In this document: positions 57,728 to 64,000 of the stretch, one piece after another
How the letters are laid out: each line of letters starts with the position of its first letter
Numbering within the stretch: the stretch's first letter is position 1
Assembly: GCA_025618425.1 (NCBI GenBank)
Contig: CM046838.1
Location: 6,161,655-6,225,654, forward strand
Length of the DNA stretch: 64,000 nt
Reading direction: 5' to 3'
DNA from: Heliocidaris tuberculata
Taxonomy: Eukaryota > Echinodermata > Echinoidea > Camarodonta > Echinometridae
The notes under the pieces: generated by a model
What the model was told of the DNA's origin: nothing
Database searches by the model: none
What the model saw: the letters and a program-made list of their open reading frames with translations, nothing else
Translations under genes and position numbers: made by a program

Positions 57728-60095
57728 TATAGCTTATGACAGCGATCCGATCAGTCGCACGAAAATCGTAGACCAAATCGCAGAGATTCGACATGTTGAA
57801 TCTTTTGCGATGAGTCGTGCGATTTTAATCTTTTGGCCAATCAGGATGGTGCAAAATGATGACGTCATCGTCGATTTGCTTGAGATGATCTCCAAAACCA
57901 GGAAAAAGCTCAAGCTCATCGCATAAAAAAGCAGCTGAAGTTGTACGCACACAACGCACACAACTCGCTCCCAATCCCACAACTCTGGCGGGCTGAAACC
58001 TAGTACCGTAGATTGTGCTTGCTGAACCACTTAGCAGTGTAGGTCGAGGATGTCTCCTCTTACCGTATAACTGGCCAGTCTGGGCGAAACAAAATAGACT
58101 AGTTAGAAAATGAAAAAGAGAAATAATATTAGTCAGTATTCATAAGCAACAGCCAGCCTGTTTCAGGAAAAGACTTCGATGAGTGTCAAAGTCAAAAGCG
58201 ACTCAATTCACCTTCAGTCAAGACAAGACCAGTCCCAGCTATCCAGTTCGAGGTAGGCAACAAGAATTTATTTTCAGATCTAACAAAATGTTAGCTCTGT
58301 AAAGTAATTGTTAAAACTAAAGTAAGAAAAGTGAAGAACTTAATTCTTTTTCTTCTTCTCCTCGATCTTCCTCCTCCTCCCTTTTTTTTTTTCTTCCTCT
58401 TCATCTTCTTTTTAATTGTATTCTTCTTGAGTTCTTATTTTTCTCCTCCTCCTCCTCCTTTCGTCTTCTTTTTCTCAGACTCATCCTCCTTTCTTCTTCC
58501 AATTCTTCTGCTTTTTCTCCTTCTTCTTCATGGATCTAGGCTCGAGAGTCTACTATGGAGTCTAACATGTCATTTAGATCTTGATCTAGATTAGTAGATC
58601 GAACTCGGCTTAGATCTACATTTTATTTCATTTTTCTTTCTTTCTCCTTCCTCTTTTTCTTTTCCTCTTTTGCCTCCCTGTATTAATTTCCACACATGCC
58701 CAGCCCAGGAGGAGTTCCTGGAACTATTCATGGTGATCTAGATCTAAGTCAGTATTTTTTAGTTAACGTTAGATCCAACAGTTGGACCTTACTTTGATCT
58801 GTCTATTATTTAACTTAAAGGCTAGATCCAATAATAATCTAGTAAAAAGGTAGAATAGATGATCTAGATCTAGATCTAGATCTAGATTCTAACCGTGTTT
58901 AGAAACTTTAGTTGGAGAGTCTAACGTTAGACCATGGTCATGGCTAGACCTAGTAACGTTAAGTCTGCCGTTTGGTCTAGACCACTCGTGTGTCTGAACC
59001 ACTCAGCCCCACTTGAAACTATGCAGCTGCAACCTGCTGTAATACATCCAGCCAAAATATCAGATCAAAATAGTGAAACTCAAAATATTACTTACCAGCA
59101 AGTTGTCTGTGAATGTCCCTCTTGTTTGGTGACCAGCTAAACCAATGATTCAGGGAATGTGGAATTTTAAGCATCAAATTTTGTGTTCATTCTGTTTTTC
59201 TGTTGAGACTGATTGATCCTTCTGTACTGCTGCCCTCTCTCTGTGTACGTGTGGGGAGAGGAAATCTGCATTTGTTTACTGTGGCTGGCAGTAGTACAGC
59301 AGTAGAGGGCTGCCCTTATGTGTTTTCACCATTACCATATTGGTTTGGGAGGACAAGGTTATATTATAACCTTGTTCATTGGATAAGTGGTCTAGACTGA
59401 GTAAACCAACCAACTGTTAAATCTTATGATGAATAGATCATACCCCCACTAACAATGGATAATTATGCCTGTTTACGCCCGTGTTCATTCCTGAATTGAA
59501 TTCCTACGTATTTTTAAATCTTGATCTAGATTCTAATTGTTACATCCAACAACAGAATAAATCAGATTCTAGAGAAATGTTAGAAAAGGTAAACTTCTAC
59601 ACAGGATCCGTTTTAACAAAAGATTATATCTCTTAGGTCTTTTCTAACTCGACCTAATCTAAATCTTTCTAATTGGTAGACCTGTTTATATGTTGTTAGC
59701 TTTAACAACTTAAGTTGGATTTATAATTTTGTGTTTGGCCATTTATTATTTCAATTATTTAGATCTAAGGACATATTTATTTCTCTATCAACAAACATTT
59801 ACATTGGGTATTTTTTTTAAATTACTTTTTGACCATCTAAAATTTTGCCTGTATTTATTGAGGGGGGGGGGGGGTGGCTCAATAATTTACAGTTACAGTT
59901 TCTATCCAAATATTAAAGGGTACATATACTATAGGGAAAAGATATAGACTGAGTCAATCTCTCTATTATACGAACTAAACTAAGTTCAATTTTAGTTTGC
60001 CATTAAATACCTCAGATTTTGCAACCTAAAAATGAGCATGTGATGATAGACCTCAGACTATAAAACCAAAAATGTATTGTGGTTTCCATTTCAGG
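57728..60095. other. Gene-poor stretch with pyrimidine and atctag tracts
   Basis: It contains a long CT-rich block (58340-58680), an (agatct)n run (58861-58888) and a 68-codon frame (58934-59140, MVMARPSNVKSAVWSRPLVC and on) with no recognised domain. No gene is supportable. Confidence 0.4.
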
Positions 60096-60243
60096 TACAA
60101 TTGCTGCATTAGGATGACTAACTTGGCTTTCAAGATTAGACAAAGGGGGCTACCTACTCAAAAAAGACCTGATGCAACAAGTACCCAGAAGGTGTAGTAG
60201 CTGCATAACATTTGAGGCCATCACATGTATCATCTATATTATG
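60096..60243 (+). other. Exon-like segment with canonical splice sites
   Basis: The segment follows tttccatttcag and precedes gggtaagat. All frames are interrupted by stops, so if transcribed it is more likely untranslated or non-coding. Confidence 0.25.
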
Positions 60244-60677
60244 GGTAAGATTAGATATTATAGATATTATATACACAACTAACTAGACTAACTTGTTTCA
60301 CAGTAAATCAAAATATGTTGGGAACGATTGTCGTAACCATGGTAGTGTCAAGAAGACTTCATTCAGTATTATGTTTGATTTTTTTTTTTTCTTTGGGGGG
60401 GGGGGTATTTGGCAAATCAGAGGGGACAAGAACTGTTCTTGCGACTGCCCCCCCTTCCCCCTTCTGTAACATTTTCCCTGTCTTCCCTGATAATATCTAT
60501 AAACTGTTTGCTTCATGATGTCATTGCAAATTCAGATATTGTTTATTCGCCACTATACAATAAGATACGACCAAATTTTTTCTTCCAGATTCATTATAAA
60601 TCAACTTTCAAATCATAGACACTTTTTGATAATTTATACATGTGCATAGCAAGACCTTTTCATTATTTTCTCTCCAG

Positions 60678-60760
60678 ATTGATGAGGCATTGGCACTGAC
60701 ATGGAGGACCCTGAAGAATCTCCCAGACATTGGCAGTCACAGATGAATGTAAAGAATTAA
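60678..60760 (+). other. Second exon-like segment
   Basis: It follows the acceptor ttttctctccag at 60677. One frame reads IDEALALTWRTLKNLPDIGS and then stops. It might be a last exon joined to 60096-60243. No family was recognised. Confidence 0.2.
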
Positions 60761-61601
60761 GAAAAAGGCAAAGATATATCACTATGAGGGGGATATTGAA
60801 AATAAAAGTATGATGAGGAGAACAGTCTATTCTGTGCTACCTTATGACAGATATCAGACACCAAAAAAGGCAAATACGTGTATCTAAATTCTTATATTTT
60901 GCAGCTGCCCTTAGTGGGTCATCATCATAGGCATGAATTTGAGGATTTTTTTTTCTAGAATTGGCGAGACTGAACAGTAAAATTTCATAAGCTTTGCTAT
61001 TTTCATTATCCAGTAAGTTAAAAAGAATACCCCCCCCAAAAAAAAAATCCATTTGAATTCATTGCTTACTCTATAGTTAATATATTTCTTCTTATTTCTG
61101 AAAACTTAACATTCTGCAAAGTTTGTATGTATGGAATTACACAAGCTTATCTGTAAAGGGAAGAGGGCAGTTTTCAGTCATTAGATTCCCATCAATTACA
61201 GATTAATTATAATTTTGAAACGTGAAAGACCACCCTAGTCTCACAGTGATAAAGGAGCTCCGTGACCAGCCCCCCCCCTTACCACCTTTCCTGACTTTAC
61301 AGATTAAATCATTATATTTTGCACTGCATGCATTTGAGTCTAATTGCAAGTATATAGGAAAACTATCCCATTTGTTTCTGTCATCATAATTAATGAAATC
61401 AATCATGTTTCAAAATGCAATGACTGAGAAGCAAGTATTTTGTTTACTGGAGGACATATAACATCATGTTATCCTTAATTAATATTAGAAAACAGCATGG
61501 AAGGCAAAAATGGAAATTATGATCACCAGAAACAAATGAGAAGAGTTGTCCGACACTATAAAATAATGTCACCACTGTCACATTACAATTTCTCCAATTT
61601 G

Positions 61602-61944
61602 ATATTCTCAAAGAATTTGTTATCTCAACATTCACAAATTTATTATAGTTTGTCCCATCATTTTCACATGTTCATGAATCTAATGTGATCTATGAATCTA
61701 TGAATTCTCAAAGAATTTGTTATCTTAACATTCACAATTTTCTTATAGTTTGTCCCATCATTTTCACATGTTCATGAATCTAATGTGATCTATGAATCTA
61801 TGAATTCTCAAAGAATTTATCTTAACATTCACAAATTTCTTATAGTTTGTCCCATCATTTTCACATGTTCATGAATCTAATGTGATCTATGAATCTATGA
61901 ATTCTCAAAGAAATTGTTATCTCAACATTCACAAATTTCTTGAT
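61602..61944. repeat. Tandem repeat, 100-bp unit, about 3.5 copies
   Basis: The phrase ttctcaaagaatttgttatc starts each unit at about 61605, 61704, 61804 and 61901; copies are almost identical (for example cacatgttcatgaatctaat in three of them). Confidence 0.93.
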
Positions 61945-63107
61945 TTATTGATCAGCTTGTTTCATTTATTAAATAATTTAACAAAATAAAGAAGCTTGGT
62001 AATGAAACTTTGTTTATTGTTGAGTTTCAAGGCGTTCTATGAATGTCTGAAGAACCATGCCAGAAATTGTGCAGTCTACATGATTGTACATTACATGATA
62101 GATAGAGAAAAAGGGCATGCTTCTAACATGTCTAAGATTTCTTATCAACATTGCTACATGCATTTTTAAGTACTTCCAGAGCAGAAAAAAATAATAGAGA
62201 ACTAAAATAAAGGAGAGGTATGAAGGAAATTAGAATGAAATTGCTAGAAAAAGATGGTTTTATGGAGAAAAACAATTAATGAGTCCGGATATGTGCCAAG
62301 AATATATATCTGAAAATGAATGTTTCCATACGATTGATTTGGAGTTAATTATTGAATCTGAATGGAAGGAAACTTCCATTGAGAAGTTGAAAGAAAGGGA
62401 GTGAGAGGGAGAAAGAAGAAAATATGAGTATACATAAGAAAGCGAAAGAGAGAGGGAGATGAATTATGGATGATTTCGAAAAAAAAAAAAGGTTTAAGTG
62501 AGAAAGGGATGGGGGCTGAATCATGTATAAACATTTTTTTTAAATCTGGAACTCCCTTTCCCCTTTTCATTATTTCCACCCTATACCACCCTATGTCTCC
62601 CTATTTCGAATCAATTTCTCTCTTTGTCCCAAGCTGTCTCTCACTCTATTAATCTTATTCTTAATAGCTTATTCATCCCCTCTCTCGCTTCATTTCTTTC
62701 TCCTTCCTTTTAACTCCTCTCTTTTTTTACTCTGTCTCACTCGAGAATCTCCCCCCCCCCTTTTTTTTTTGAGGGGGGGGGGGTCTTCTTTCCTTCTTTC
62801 AATTGCCATTCTTCTTTCCAAGTTGGCTCAGTGCTACTTTTCTACAATATGGGACCTGTTTACACTCAGTCTCACCCCCCCCCCAACATCTTTCTCTCTT
62901 TCTCTCTCTCTCCCGCTCTACTATTCCGTTTCTCAGTTTTACCCTCTTCTTTCTCTCTTTTCATTTCCACCATTCTTTTCACCTCTTCCATTTCTTGCCC
63001 ACCACCATCATCATAATTATACAGATCATTAAGGGTTCTGCTATTTGCAACAGTAAGATTGATGACAGAGATAATATTTTTGTTATAATCTAGCACAGAC
63101 TATGACT
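61945..63107. other. Gene-free stretch with strand-asymmetric low complexity
   Basis: AT-rich DNA to 62340, purine-rich 62380-62510, then strongly pyrimidine-rich 62560-63000 with G and C runs at 62751-62782. Overlapping frames at 62769-63093 are low-complexity artefacts. Confidence 0.45.
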
Positions 63108-63655
63108 ATATAAATATTTATACAAAGAAATACATATTAAGTATGGCTACAAGTTGTAAACATATCGTAAATATTGTCAGGTTTAGGCTTATTGATTTGA
63201 TGTAGAATATAAGCCTCGAAAGGGGGAAATGACATGCAAAACCACATTTTCCGCGAAAAAAAAAAACATTTGCACATTCATCAGAGTTGTAAATTTTGAA
63301 TCTTCATGGATTTGTCATTTTTCATGGGAAGTACTCTATTTGCAGTGGTTTGTGGTGTAATATAAATATTTATGTAAAGAAATACATATTTAGTATGGCT
63401 ACAAGTTGTAAACATATTGTAAATATGTGTCAGGTTGGTTAGACTAATTAATTTGATGTAGAATACAACAACGACAGTTCAATAAATTTAGTATCCTCAA
63501 AAGGGGGAAATGACATGCAAAACTGCACATTTTTCGCAAAAAACCCCTAACATTTGCCCATTCATCAGAATTGTAAATATTAAATCTTCATGGATGGAAT
63601 AATTTATGTCATTTTTCACGGGAAGTACTCTATTTGCAGTGGTTTGTGGTGTATA
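63108..63655. repeat. Direct duplication, unit about 255-290 bp
   Basis: Two head-to-tail copies start tataaatatttat(a/g)...aaagaaatacat and end ctctatttgcagtggtttgtggtgta (63357 and 63652). The second copy carries an extra block near 63465-63495. Confidence 0.88.
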
Positions 63656-64000
63656 CTGTTGGTTAGATACGAACAATCAAAATTACAATTATGTCTGTAA
63701 TGACGACGTACAAAGTCCTATTTATATTTTCAACACCTTTTTTCTTCCCAAAGTTTTTTAGGTTATCCTTTTTATTGAATCTGTATAGGCGTATGGTAAA
63801 ATTGTGACAGTATATAGGGCTGATGTTTTTAACTCTAATTTCAACAGTTCGAAATTTTGGCGAGCAAGTAAGAAAAAGACTGGTACTTTACTATAGTGTA
63901 GTTAGAATGACTAATATACATGTAATGAATGATCTAACCCTCTCGGTGCCTGAATATGGGGTGAAGGTTGACCAAAAAATTGTCAATCAAAATCCCTGTG

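Noticed and set aside
58331..58594. Leu/Pro/Phe-rich frame.
   Set aside because: Translation of a CT-rich low-complexity block.
62769..63096. Overlapping frames including a His run and a Glu/Lys-rich reverse frame.
   Set aside because: Low-complexity pyrimidine tract.

Overview
This is animal nuclear DNA, most likely from a sea urchin (Echinoidea, Lytechinus- or Strongylocentrotus-like). The evidence is: one intron-rich conserved gene, AT-rich spacers full of tacatgtac and atctagatct strings, very long homopolymeric G/C runs, many fold-back MITEs with TTAA, TTA or TA target duplications, a tRNA-derived SINE family, and remains of three different LINE lineages. The species call is inference. 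No rRNA, tRNA gene or CRISPR array was found.

The only confidently identified host gene is CWC27 (SDCCAG10/NY-CO-10), a spliceosomal cyclophilin, on the minus strand. Ten coding exons run from 37640 (ATG) down to 18055 and join in phase at every boundary to give 451 complete codons: an N-terminal cyclophilin domain followed by a charged, coiled-coil-rich tail. The last roughly 50 codons were not found between 1 and 18054 and probably lie beyond the left edge. One intron appears to use a GC-AG splice pair. The introns carry most of the MITEs.

Layout. 1-18054: gene-poor DNA with SINEs, fold-back elements, a Harbinger-like MITE and minisatellites. 18055-37640: CWC27, whose introns hold a mariner-like fold-back, two piggyBac-like TTAA MITEs in opposite orientation, a subterminal-repeat element, a hAT-like MITE, and in intron 1 a tangle of inverted repeats plus a 147-bp tandem array inside a TIR element. 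37770-39935: a decayed I/Jockey-type LINE with RNase H, beginning about 130 bp upstream of the CWC27 ATG. 40676-42030: a degenerate tandem array with eight palindromic motifs resembling RFX X-boxes. 42125-53480: a CR1/L2-like LINE (ORF1, then PHD finger + endonuclease + reverse transcriptase) on the minus strand, split by a 7,077-bp insertion (44188-51264). That insertion has long terminal inverted repeats and a TTAA duplication. It contains canonical splice-site pairs, a poly-G repeat array and two further nested MITEs. 53790-57657: a 5'-truncated Tx1/L1-like LINE. 57658-64000: low-complexity DNA, two exon-like segments and two tandem repeats.

The two most notable signals are the X-box-like array and the 7-kb TTAA-flanked element, which has no recognisable transposase.
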